64,000 nt of DNA, taken from positions 248,001-312,000 of the forward strand of contig NZ_JBKIII010000001.1 of assembly GCF_046557615.1 (NCBI RefSeq), written 5' to 3'. The notes beneath the pieces were generated by a model. That model was not told the DNA's origin. It did no database searches and saw nothing but the letters and a program-made list of their open reading frames with translations. Below, piece by piece: positions 24,684 through 31,785 of this stretch (its first letter is position 1; each line of letters begins with the position of its first letter). Position numbers and translations under genes: made by a program. This DNA comes from Haloferax sp046557615. Its GTDB lineage: Archaea > Halobacteriota > Halobacteria > Halobacteriales > Haloferacaceae.

Positions 24684-25652
24684 ATGGCGAGCAGTACGGT
24701 TTCAACTCTCATTGTGTGTGTTCTCATTGTACTCGCTGGCTGTGTCGGGTCCGGTGATATCGCCGCTGGACCGACCTCGACCACGACCGATTCGACTGCG
24801 ACTCAGTCGACGACTTCTACGGCGTCCGCGGAGAGCGATGTCACCGTCGAAGTCGTCGATGTGGTCGATGGCGATACGATAAAAGTCGTCATGCCGGACG
24901 GCGCACGTGAGACGGTTCGACTCCTCGGCGTCGATACACCGGAAGTCTATGGTTCGAACACGCCCGACGAATTCGAGGGTGTCCCGGATACTGAGGATGG
25001 TCGCGCGTGCTTGCGCGATGCAGGCTACGCCGCGAGCGACTTCGCCAAAGAACGCCTCTCGAACCGAACAGTCGGGCTCCGATTCGACGAGAAGGCTGGC
25101 GAACGCGGCTACTACGGTCGGCTTCTCGCCTACGTCGTGGTCGATGGCTCCGAGTTCAACTACGAACTGCTGACCGAGGGACACGCACGATTCTACGACA
25201 GTTCCCTCGAAGAGCGCGCCCGCTACGAAGCCGCCGAATTGGACGCCCGTGAGCAGGGTGTCGGACTCTGGGCGTGTGCCACTGAAGGCGGCGCGTCGGG
25301 TGGGTCCGACGCAACGACCGCCAAGGGTCTCTCGGTCTCTGTCGTTGCCGACGCTCCCGGAAACGACAACGAGAACCTCAACGGCGAGTACGTGCGACTC
25401 CAGAACGACGGCGACACGGCGTTCGACCTCTCGGGGTGGACTGTTTCTGACGCCGCTGGCGCGACGTACACCTTCGCGGATGGAACCACGCTCAACCCCG
25501 GTGACCGGCTCACACTCTACACCGGGTCGGGAACCGACACGGCCACCGAACGCTACTGGGGTCGGTCGGGTGCAGTCTGGAACAACGGCGGCGATACAAT
25601 CACGATTACGACGAGCGACGGGCAAACCGCGCTCACCTACAGCTACGACTAG
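24684..25652 (+). CDS. Secreted lipoprotein nuclease: SNase-like plus lamin-tail domain
   Basis: A 322-residue exported lipoprotein. The signal peptide ends in the lipobox VLAGC with Cys20. A Thr/Ser-rich spacer precedes a thermonuclease (staphylococcal nuclease-like) domain, about residues 50-190, with VVDGDTIKVVMPDG, VRLLGVDTPE and GRLLAYVVVDG. A lamin-tail domain (about 205-322) contains NLNGEYVRLQNDGD and FDLSGWTVSDAAG, usually involved in surface or nucleic-acid attachment. It probably degrades extracellular DNA for nutrients or repair of DNA uptake; that role is inference. The upstream frame to 24498 overlaps tfb and is not used. Confidence 0.9.
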   Translation: MASSTVSTLIVCVLIVLAGCVGSGDIAAGPTSTTTDSTATQSTTSTASAESDVTVEVVDVVDGDTIKVVMPDGARETVRLLGVDTPEVYGSNTPDEFEGVPDTEDGRACLRDAGYAASDFAKERLSNRTVGLRFDEKAGERGYYGRLLAYVVVDGSEFNYELLTEGHARFYDSSLEERARYEAAELDAREQGVGLWACATEGGASGGSDATTAKGLSVSVVADAPGNDNENLNGEYVRLQNDGDTAFDLSGWTVSDAAGATYTFADGTTLNPGDRLTLYTGSGTDTATERYWGRSGAVWNNGGDTITITTSDGQTALTYSYD

Positions 25653-25678
25653 GCGATTTTTTGCGTAATTTGCGTGCG

Positions 25679-25837
25679 TCAACCGTAGACGCGTCTCTTC
25701 AGGATGTTTCGGGGGGAAGGGGCAAGGAGCATGTGCCCCCACAGACGTTGGCGTGCAATCCTCATTAGCTTCGTGGCCAGTTGAATGCCGAATTGGGGGA
25801 GTTCCTTTGCCGTCCGCCAATGATTACTATTGTGCAT
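25679..25837 (-). CDS. Possible 52-residue basic protein (doubtful)
   Basis: Open frame from ATG to TGA encoding a Lys/Arg-rich peptide (MHNSNHWRTAKELPQF to NILKRRVYG). Codon use includes AGG, AGA, GGG and CTA, which are rare in neighbouring genes, and GC3 is lower. It lies in a 227-bp gap next to a divergent promoter. Its basic composition is unlike most haloarchaeal proteins. It may be a small recently acquired gene, a decayed transposon end or simply chance. Confidence 0.25.
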   Translation of the reverse strand: MHNSNHWRTAKELPQFGIQLATKLMRIARQRLWGHMLLAPSPRNILKRRVYG

Positions 25838-25879
25838 ACACAAAGTTATTTGTATAACCAAAGGATATGTGTGAGCAAC
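25830..25879 (+). promoter_or_regulatory. Promoter of the 25880 operon with adjacent dyad
   Basis: TTATTTGTATAACC (about 25846-25859) places a TATA box 27 nt before the ATG at 25880, predicting a leaderless message. Directly upstream is TTGTG-CATA-CACAA (25830-25843), a perfect 5-bp dyad in the BRE/activator position. Confidence 0.55.
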
Positions 25880-26275
25880 ATGAGTGCATCTCACACGTCC
25901 GGCGTCCAAGCGGCCATCGACACGGGCCGCCCTGCCGACCTGACTCCCATCGTCCTCGAAGCGTCCTGTCTGGAATCGACCGCGCCCGAGTACCTCCGTG
26001 ATTTGAAGGGCGGACTCGCCGACGCGGGCTACTTGCCTGCCGAACTTTCCATCGACGCCCAATTCGACGAGGACTGCCCGATTGCCGTCCAACGCGAAGC
26101 AGACCGCCTGCGTGAGTACGTGCGTGTCGCGGCATTCCTCGGCGCAGGTCGTCTCGTCGTCGATGTGAACGCGGCAACCCGACCCGACGACATCGACTCG
26201 GCACTCGCGGCACTCGAAGAGCGCGCCCGCCGCGAGGGAGTCACTTTTGCACGTCGGGGTTCCACAGAGGCCTGA
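25880..26275 (+). CDS. Conserved protein of unknown function, partner of methyltransferase
   Basis: A 131-residue acidic protein: MSASHTSGVQAAID, EASCLESTAPEYLRDLKGGLADAGY, then LREYVRVAAFLGAGRLVVDVNAATRPDDIDSALAALEERARREG. The second half resembles a small alpha/beta domain, but I do not recognise a family. The longer frame from 25781 crosses the promoter and is rejected. Its stop TGA shares the last A with the ATG of the methyltransferase (TGATG), so synthesis is coupled and a physical partnership is plausible. Confidence 0.75.
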   Translation: MSASHTSGVQAAIDTGRPADLTPIVLEASCLESTAPEYLRDLKGGLADAGYLPAELSIDAQFDEDCPIAVQREADRLREYVRVAAFLGAGRLVVDVNAATRPDDIDSALAALEERARREGVTFARRGSTEA

Positions 26276-26904
26276 TGGCAACAAAGGCTGCACTGGAGGC
26301 GCAACTCGCTGTCGTCGCGGGATTCGAATCGCCGAAGGTCGCACTCGAACAGTATCCGACGCCGCCAGAACTCGCAGCACATCTCGTCCACCTCGCCGAC
26401 CTCCGCGGCGACATCGAAGACCGAACCGTCGTGGACCTCGGCACGGGCACTGGCATGCTCGCACTCGGTGCCGCACTCCGCTCGCCCGAGACCGTCGTCG
26501 GCGTCGAACTCGATTCCGATGCACTCACCGTCGCACTCGATAACGCCCACCGAGTCGGGACGCACACCTCGATTCACTGGGTTCGCGCCGATGCGACGCG
26601 CCTTCCACTCTGTCTCGGTGACGACACCGAAGTCACTGTCCTCATGAACCCGCCGTTCGGTGCCCAACAGGGCAACGAACACGCAGACCGCGCGTTTCTC
26701 GAAACCGTCTCAGATATCGCCGACGTCTCCTACTCGGTCCACAACGAGGGAAGCAAGGAGTTCGTCGAGGCCTTCGCCGACGACAACGGCGGCGAGTTGA
26801 CCGACGCCTTTCGGGCGACGTTCGACCTCGAACACCAGTTCGAGTTCCACGAGTCGGCGCGTCACCAACTCGACGCGGAAGTGTTCCGTATCGAGTGGGC
26901 CTAA
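26275..26904 (+). CDS. METTL5-like N6-adenine methyltransferase
   Basis: A 209-residue class I SAM-dependent methyltransferase. LEQYPTPPELAAHLV (24-38) is the METTL5-type N-terminal motif, DLGTGTGML (54-62) is the SAM-binding motif I, and LMNPPFGAQ with Asn125-Pro-Pro-Phe128 is the N6-adenine catalytic motif. Eukaryotic METTL5 modifies 18S rRNA adenine, so a 16S rRNA target is inferred. Other options are DNA or tRNA adenine. It is coupled to the 131-residue gene upstream and its stop overlaps the end of the rhomboid gene by four bases. Confidence 0.88.
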   Translation: MATKAALEAQLAVVAGFESPKVALEQYPTPPELAAHLVHLADLRGDIEDRTVVDLGTGTGMLALGAALRSPETVVGVELDSDALTVALDNAHRVGTHTSIHWVRADATRLPLCLGDDTEVTVLMNPPFGAQQGNEHADRAFLETVSDIADVSYSVHNEGSKEFVEAFADDNGGELTDAFRATFDLEHQFEFHESARHQLDAEVFRIEWA

Positions 26905-28553
26905 TTGTACGTCTCTTCTCTCGCAACCCGAACGCGCGTCCCGCCGTACTCGGCGAAGATGCGTGTCTCGTTTCTGACGAAGCGAACCTGGTCGTAGACG
27001 ACGCTCACGTTCTCGGTCGGAAGCGGCCCTCTCACGGTCTGATTGTTTCTGTTCACCGCGAGGTCGTAGCCGGATTCGGTCGGGACGATGGAGATGTTTC
27101 GACCCCCGACGACGGGTTCTGCCCGAATTGGTCCCGTCGTGTGCGCGAGTACGGTCTCGTTGTCGGTGACGAGAAACACCCGGTAGGCTGGTGAACTCCC
27201 GGTGACGACGTAGCCGTCGCGGACCGCTGTCACCTCGTCTTGCCAGCCAACGCCGCCAAGACGAACCGTCGAATAGCCCGAGAACGCTAAGCTCCCCGTG
27301 GAGACGGCCGTCGTCCATATGCCGCGTCTTTCGCTCTGGACGATGACCCCCGAAGTGTTCGTCGTCGTCGATTCGCCGAACAGTTCGAGGTCGAACGCGG
27401 CGGTCAACCCGTTCGGGACGTTCTCGGCGTAGGTCACCTCGTAGTCACGAACCGTCACTGATTCACCGGGCAAGTCGTCGCCGTTGGCGGTAAAGAGGTT
27501 GTACGGCATCGATGGGCCAGCTAAGCCCGCACCCACGAGAAGCAAGACGACGAAGCCGACCTGCCAGCGACCAGCAGCGAACAGCGTCCCTTCGGTTGCA
27601 TCCCGCTTGAGCGGACGATACGAGGATGCGACGGTGAGTGCAGCGATGAGTGCCAAGATGACGATGAGTGCGAAGCCCACGGCCCGAAAGAGGACGTAGG
27701 TTCCAGAGCCGCGGAACCAGTAGACGGCCCACATCGACTCGCCGACTGCGAAGAGAAGCACGCCTGCAAAGCTTCGAAGCCCACTGGGCGGCATCTCCTT
27801 CCGCGAGCGCATCAACCCGATGCCGAGTAGGAGTCCCATCAACAGGCCCAATGCGTGACCTTGGAGCGCGATTTCGGCCCACCACGGCGACGAGAACACG
27901 GGTCCCGCGCTCGCGGTCAACTCGGGAGAGACCATCGCGTCGTAGAACAACCGAATCACGCGCCCCGAGAAGAACACGAGAATCGTCGTCAACGGGCGCG
28001 TAACGAGTGCGAATCCGGCGAAGGCGAAGACAACTCCGGAAAAGCCGATGACCGGCCCGAGTGCGAACACCGACCCGAGGAGGCCGACGACGAACACCAC
28101 GAGCGGGAAGATGACGAAGGCGCGAACGTAGGGATTCTCGCGCCACGACCCGAACGACGTCGAACCACGTCGCGTCGGGTAGTGACTCCAGATGTACTCC
28201 GCGAGCGGGGCCAGTGTCAGCGTTCCGACGAGGTTGCCGATGAGGTGTCCGGCCCCCGAGTGAGAGAATGCGGCGAACGCCATGCCGGTCGGGTAGAGAT
28301 ACGACCACGCCCGAAAGGGGATGACGAGTGGTCGATACCACGAGGTGTACCCGCCTTGGACGAAGAGATAGACACCGAGGACGCCCGCGACGCTGACGAG
28401 CGTCCCCCACGGAAGTCCGAAGATGAAGCGGCGACGGAGAGTACGCGAAATTCGCCCCGGGCTGTCGATGAACGCGAGCGCCGCGAGTGCGACACCGAGA
28501 GCGATGACGAGCGCAAGCCGGTGGAACGGAATCCAACCGGGAAGAGAGAGCAT
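26901..28553 (-). CDS. rhoII: Rhomboid-family intramembrane protease
   Basis: A 550-residue membrane protein. Residues about 10-345 contain the rhomboid core with the catalytic Ser172 in GFSG (170-173), His233 in GHALG, and the auxiliary HLIGN pair His103/Asn107. The remaining about 200 residues (after a final TM near 330-350) form an exported domain with strand-rich sequence such as GESVTVRDYEVTYAENVPNG. The H. volcanii orthologue (RhoII) influences S-layer glycoprotein N-glycosylation. Substrate is unknown. It converges on the methyltransferase gene with overlapping stops. Confidence 0.9.
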   Translation of the reverse strand: MLSLPGWIPFHRLALVIALGVALAALAFIDSPGRISRTLRRRFIFGLPWGTLVSVAGVLGVYLFVQGGYTSWYRPLVIPFRAWSYLYPTGMAFAAFSHSGAGHLIGNLVGTLTLAPLAEYIWSHYPTRRGSTSFGSWRENPYVRAFVIFPLVVFVVGLLGSVFALGPVIGFSGVVFAFAGFALVTRPLTTILVFFSGRVIRLFYDAMVSPELTASAGPVFSSPWWAEIALQGHALGLLMGLLLGIGLMRSRKEMPPSGLRSFAGVLLFAVGESMWAVYWFRGSGTYVLFRAVGFALIVILALIAALTVASSYRPLKRDATEGTLFAAGRWQVGFVVLLLVGAGLAGPSMPYNLFTANGDDLPGESVTVRDYEVTYAENVPNGLTAAFDLELFGESTTTNTSGVIVQSERRGIWTTAVSTGSLAFSGYSTVRLGGVGWQDEVTAVRDGYVVTGSSPAYRVFLVTDNETVLAHTTGPIRAEPVVGGRNISIVPTESGYDLAVNRNNQTVRGPLPTENVSVVYDQVRFVRNETRIFAEYGGTRVRVAREETYN

Positions 28554-28698
28554 ATGCTACCTGTGTCGTGCGAACGGGTAATAATGAAACCCGCGGAGAA
28601 AAGTGTGCGGGCTGTCAGCGAAGCACACGAGCGAGACGGCCATCACACGTCAGTGCTGCAACGAACGATGTGGGTTGAACCCGCGCGTGAGTGCGTGA

Positions 28699-28977
28699 TT
28701 AAATCTTGCCCTCAGCGTCTTCTGCGAGTTCTTCCATCCGCTTGCCGACACGGCCAGCACTGGAGAACTCGTCGGTACTCATCGCCGATGCGAGTGCGTT
28801 GCCGAGTACGAAGACGGCGTGCTTGTGTTCGCTCTTCGACTTGTGGACGTGTGAGGGGTCCACACCGAGTTCGTCGTAGGGGTCGAAAAGGCCGTCTGGG
28901 ACCTCTTCGCGCGTGGCGAAGTTGTCCTTAATGATGACCATCTGTTCGTGTAGCTCGAGTAGCTCGTCCTTGTGCAT
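28699..28977 (-). CDS. UPF0058 family small protein
   Basis: A 92-residue acidic helical protein, MHKDELLELHEQMVIIKDNF, then LGVDPSHVHKSKSEHKHAVFVLGNAL. The cluster HxHKSKSEHKH is rich in His and suggests metal binding, as seen in structural descriptions of UPF0058 members. The function is unknown. A TATA-like GTTAAAATACC lies about 27 nt upstream on the minus strand, so the transcript is probably short-leadered. A GGGTT-G-AACCC dyad (28672-28682) follows its stop by 17 bp and could help end transcription. Confidence 0.85.
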   Translation of the reverse strand: MHKDELLELHEQMVIIKDNFATREEVPDGLFDPYDELGVDPSHVHKSKSEHKHAVFVLGNALASAMSTDEFSSAGRVGKRMEELAEDAEGKI

Positions 28978-29035
28978 GAGAGTTCGTTAGGTGCGAGGGT
29001 ATTTTAACAGTTATTGGGACCGTTTGTCAGGAATC

Positions 29036-29248
29036 TCAGAAGACGTACTCGTCTTCGTGGCCCATCATCCCGTCGTCTTCGAAGGTACGGTCGTCCGTAG
29101 ACATCGGGCCACTGGTCTTGTACGCGCGGATTCCCGTTGACAGGAGGTCTTCGATTGCTTCATCGCGGTTGACGAACTCACCTTGTTCGACGAGCTGCAC
29201 GATTTGCATCTCCAGGTGTTCCGGCACGGTAATCTCTACTTTGGGCAT
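29036..29248 (-). CDS. Ribbon-helix-helix DNA-binding protein (CopG-like, DUF7120-type)
   Basis: A 70-residue protein. MPKVEITVPEHLEMQIVQLVEQGEF is the ribbon followed by helix 1, and NRDEAIEDLLSTGIRAY is helix 2, the MetJ/Arc/CopG arrangement. The C-terminal 25 residues are acidic and probably disordered. Such proteins bind DNA as dimers of dimers and are often autoregulatory; clustered dyads in the gap with the next gene (29296-29316) could be its sites. A TATA-like GTTAAATAC lies about 28 nt upstream on the minus strand. Confidence 0.82.
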   Translation of the reverse strand: MPKVEITVPEHLEMQIVQLVEQGEFVNRDEAIEDLLSTGIRAYKTSGPMSTDDRTFEDDGMMGHEDEYVF

Positions 29249-29295
29249 CTGAACGTCCGACGCTTTGAAAGGGCTGTATTTAACTCTGCCGGGGA

Positions 29296-29316
29296 ATCCA
29301 TTTGGATATCAATCCA
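29296..29316. promoter_or_regulatory. Overlapping dyads in the RHH / molybdoenzyme divergent gap
   Basis: The sequence contains three alternating half-sites, ATCCA, TGGAT and ATCCA, forming TGGAT-ATCA-ATCCA (29303-29316) and ATCC-ATTT-GGAT (29297-29308). This tandem half-site layout is typical of cooperative ribbon-helix-helix binding. Location is about 50-70 bp upstream of the RHH start. Confidence 0.4.
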
Positions 29317-29420
29317 GTTTACCGATACATTAGTGAACGCCAACAGATTCTCACGGTGATTTCTGCCCATTCCAATCGAAGAGTCGTTACTGATAGGTAC
29401 GTCGGGTCGAAGGATAGGGC

Positions 29421-30014
29421 ATGACCAAGGATGTGACCCATCTCTACGAGGAATTCGGTGGGGACCGCCTTCCACCGGGACAGCGAGAGACACAGCGGTT
29501 CCCCGTTCTCTCGAAGAGCGGGACGCCTTCGTGGGACCCCGAAACGTGGGCGTTCGAGGCGTGGGGCGCGGTGGACAACCCGCTCACCCTCTCGTTCGAC
29601 GAGTTCCAAGACCTACCCTCCGAGACGCAGATTCAGGACTTCCACTGCGTCACCGGATGGAGCAAGTTCGACTGCGAGTTCGAAGGCGTCACGTTCCCGA
29701 CGCTCGCCGAGGAAGCGGGCGTCCAAGACGAGGCAATTCACGTGATGTTCCACGCGCTCGACGGCTACACCACGAACCTCCCGCTGGAGACGTGCATGCG
29801 CGACGAAGTGATGCTCGCCTGGGGCTACGATGGCGACGACCTCCCGGCGGACCACGGCGGCCCGCTTCGCGTCGTCACCCCACACAAGTACGCCTACAAA
29901 GGAGCAAAGTGGGTGACTGGTGTCGAATTCCTCACCGAACCCGAACGCGGCTACTGGGAGAAGCGTGGGTACTCGAACACTGCGAACCCGTGGAACGAAG
30001 AGCGGTACAGTTAG
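29421..30014 (+). CDS. Sulfite oxidase-like molybdopterin enzyme
   Basis: A 197-residue protein with only the molybdenum-cofactor domain of the sulfite oxidase/YedY family. The cofactor-ligating Cys is Cys76 in FHCVTGWS, and HALDGYTTNLPLE and PHKYAYKGAKWV are conserved structural motifs. There is no Tat or Sec signal peptide and no heme or dimerisation domain, so it is a cytoplasmic minimal form. The electron partner and substrate are unknown. It stands alone; the MOSC gene in the window is distant. Confidence 0.88.
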   Translation: MTKDVTHLYEEFGGDRLPPGQRETQRFPVLSKSGTPSWDPETWAFEAWGAVDNPLTLSFDEFQDLPSETQIQDFHCVTGWSKFDCEFEGVTFPTLAEEAGVQDEAIHVMFHALDGYTTNLPLETCMRDEVMLAWGYDGDDLPADHGGPLRVVTPHKYAYKGAKWVTGVEFLTEPERGYWEKRGYSNTANPWNEERYS

Positions 30015-30043
30015 AGACGCGTCGGTTTTCCTCTTCTTGGTGT

Positions 30044-30057
30044 TGACACTTATGTCA
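30044..30057 (+). promoter_or_regulatory. Dyad over the promoter of the PaaK-like ligase
   Basis: TGACA-CTTA-TGTCA is a perfect 5-bp dyad whose centre (ACTTATG) is the only TATA-like element, about 30 nt before the ATG at 30081. A protein bound here would block TBP, so it reads as a repressor site. Confidence 0.45.
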
Positions 30058-30080
30058 GTGGATAGCCAATTGTGTGTCCA

Positions 30081-31469
30081 ATGGAACAGCCCTCCTCATT
30101 AGAAAAAACCAAGACGCGAATCGACGCGTTCCGGATGAAGCAGGCGTCCCGTGAGCGAATTGCCACTCGCCAACGAGAGCGCCTCCAGTCTCTCCTCGAA
30201 TTCGTGGTTCGTGAATCGAGGTTCTACAAGCACCTGTACGAAGACGTCGAGCGGCCGATAACGGACCTCGAATCGCTCCCACCAGTGACCAAATCACAGT
30301 TGATGGAACACTTCGATTCAGTCGTGACCGACACAGCGGTCGAACTCGCGGACGTACGGTCGTTTACGAGCGAGACCGAGAACATCGGGAAGCGCTTTCT
30401 CGGCCGATATCCGGTGTGGACGACATCTGGAACGACCGGTGAACCGGGAATCTTCCTGCAGGACGACTGGTCGTTGCTGGCTCCCGATGCCGTCGGTGAC
30501 CGCTGGTCCGCGTCTGCCATGTTGAACGTCCAGACCATCCTACAAGTCGTGAAGCACAACGCTCGGACGGCAGAACTCGCGGTCGGCGGCGGGCACTTCG
30601 CCGCTGCGTCCGGCGTCGAGATGCTTCGGAGAGAGAATCCATTTCTCCGCGACCGAATGCGACTCACCTCCCCCGACCGTCCGATTTCAGTCGTCGCCAA
30701 CGAACTCGAAGCGTTCGACCCCGCTATCATCGTCGGGTACTCGACGGTGTTGCTGGAACTCGAACGAGAACAACGTGCTGGCCGTCTAAACATCTCGCCA
30801 GTGTACATCACTCCGAGTGGTGAAGCCATCACTGACGCTGAGAAGAAGCAACTTCGAGAGACGTTCGACTGCATCGTCAGGGAGGTGTACGGCGCGACAG
30901 AGTTCTACGGTATCGCCGTCGAGTGCGGCCACGGCAACCTCCACGCGAATACCGACTGGGTCGTCCTCGAACCAGTAGACGAAGACTACCAACCTGTCGA
31001 ATTTGGAGAACCGTCTGATACCGTTCTCGTGACGAACCTCGCAAACCGCATTCAACCCCTCGTCAGATACGACCTCGGTGACAGCGTCACGATGTACGAA
31101 GAACGCTGTCCCTGTGGCAGCAACTTTCCCGTCTTGGAAGTTGAAGGACGCCAAGGTGACGTGTTGCACTTCGAGGCGACCGGTGGCGAGCGCGTCACAA
31201 TCTTTCCGCTACCGCTCTCCGGAGTCGTCGAAGCGGTTTCCGGCGTCCGCCGCACACAGATTGTTCAGACTGCCCCACAAGCACTCTCCGTGCGACTCGA
31301 CATCGAAAAAGAGGCTGACGAATCGGCGGTCTGGATGCAAGTCGAGTCGGATTTAGCTGACTTCTTCGCCGACCAGGGCGTCATCGACCTGACCATCGAA
31401 CTGGCGTCCGAACCCCCGACTCGCAACCCGCGAAGTGGGAAGTTTAGACACGTCTGGGCCGCGGAGTGA
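30081..31469 (+). CDS. PaaK-like adenylate-forming ligase
   Basis: A 462-residue member of the phenylacetate-CoA ligase branch of the ANL superfamily, activating a carboxylate with ATP. WTTSGTTGEPGIF is the AMP-binding P-loop region, VYGATEFYGIAVECGHGN is the adenine/acid-binding motif, LVRYDLGD is the hinge Asp motif, and the C-terminus NPRSGKFRHV supplies the catalytic Lys. CPCG suggests a structural cysteine pair. A GTG three codons upstream (30072) is possible; the ATG is chosen. It precedes menF by 316 bp. Known family substrates are arylacetates; here the acid is unknown. Confidence 0.82.
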   Translation: MEQPSSLEKTKTRIDAFRMKQASRERIATRQRERLQSLLEFVVRESRFYKHLYEDVERPITDLESLPPVTKSQLMEHFDSVVTDTAVELADVRSFTSETENIGKRFLGRYPVWTTSGTTGEPGIFLQDDWSLLAPDAVGDRWSASAMLNVQTILQVVKHNARTAELAVGGGHFAAASGVEMLRRENPFLRDRMRLTSPDRPISVVANELEAFDPAIIVGYSTVLLELEREQRAGRLNISPVYITPSGEAITDAEKKQLRETFDCIVREVYGATEFYGIAVECGHGNLHANTDWVVLEPVDEDYQPVEFGEPSDTVLVTNLANRIQPLVRYDLGDSVTMYEERCPCGSNFPVLEVEGRQGDVLHFEATGGERVTIFPLPLSGVVEAVSGVRRTQIVQTAPQALSVRLDIEKEADESAVWMQVESDLADFFADQGVIDLTIELASEPPTRNPRSGKFRHVWAAE

Positions 31470-31785
31470 GCGTTGGAAAAGCCCTCCGCGTCGCCCGCTC
31501 TCAGAGTTAGTCGCTGGATGCTACGGCCTCTCTACGACCTTCGCGGATGATTTCCGCACACCGTTTCGGATGCGCGAAGAATGAGGAATCTCTCTTTGTT
31601 TCGTTTCGGTGGTGTCGCCATCGTCGTCTCCGACACCCGACTCGATTCCCCGACTCTGGTGTCGCGTCGGGCGGTTACAATCCATCGGCCATGTTCAGAG
31701 TTAACACTTGTTCGGTCACCTATGACACGTACGTGTCGGAACAGAAGGGAGAGGTTCAAGCGTCCCCGGTCCTGAACGTCGTGCG
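31470..31785. promoter_or_regulatory. 316-bp gap with dyads before menF
   Basis: No gene seen. GCGGA-TGATT-TCCGC at 31543-31557 could be a hairpin ending the PaaK-like transcript. A perfect 14-bp palindrome GACACGTACGTGTC lies at 31724-31737, 49 bp before the menF ATG. GGTTCAAGCG (about 31753) is a weak TATA candidate 27-30 nt before the start. Short ORFs in the gap lack haloarchaeal codon bias. Confidence 0.4.

Noticed and set aside
28554..28698. Small RNA candidate between rhomboid and UPF0058 genes (CCCGC...GCGGG pairings)
   Set aside because: Pairings are only five bases long and no promoter or conserved fold is visible.
27855..28931. Plus-strand frame of 358 codons opposite the rhomboid gene
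   Set aside because: Extremely Arg/Glu-rich shadow with no motif; the minus-strand rhomboid has a full catalytic set.
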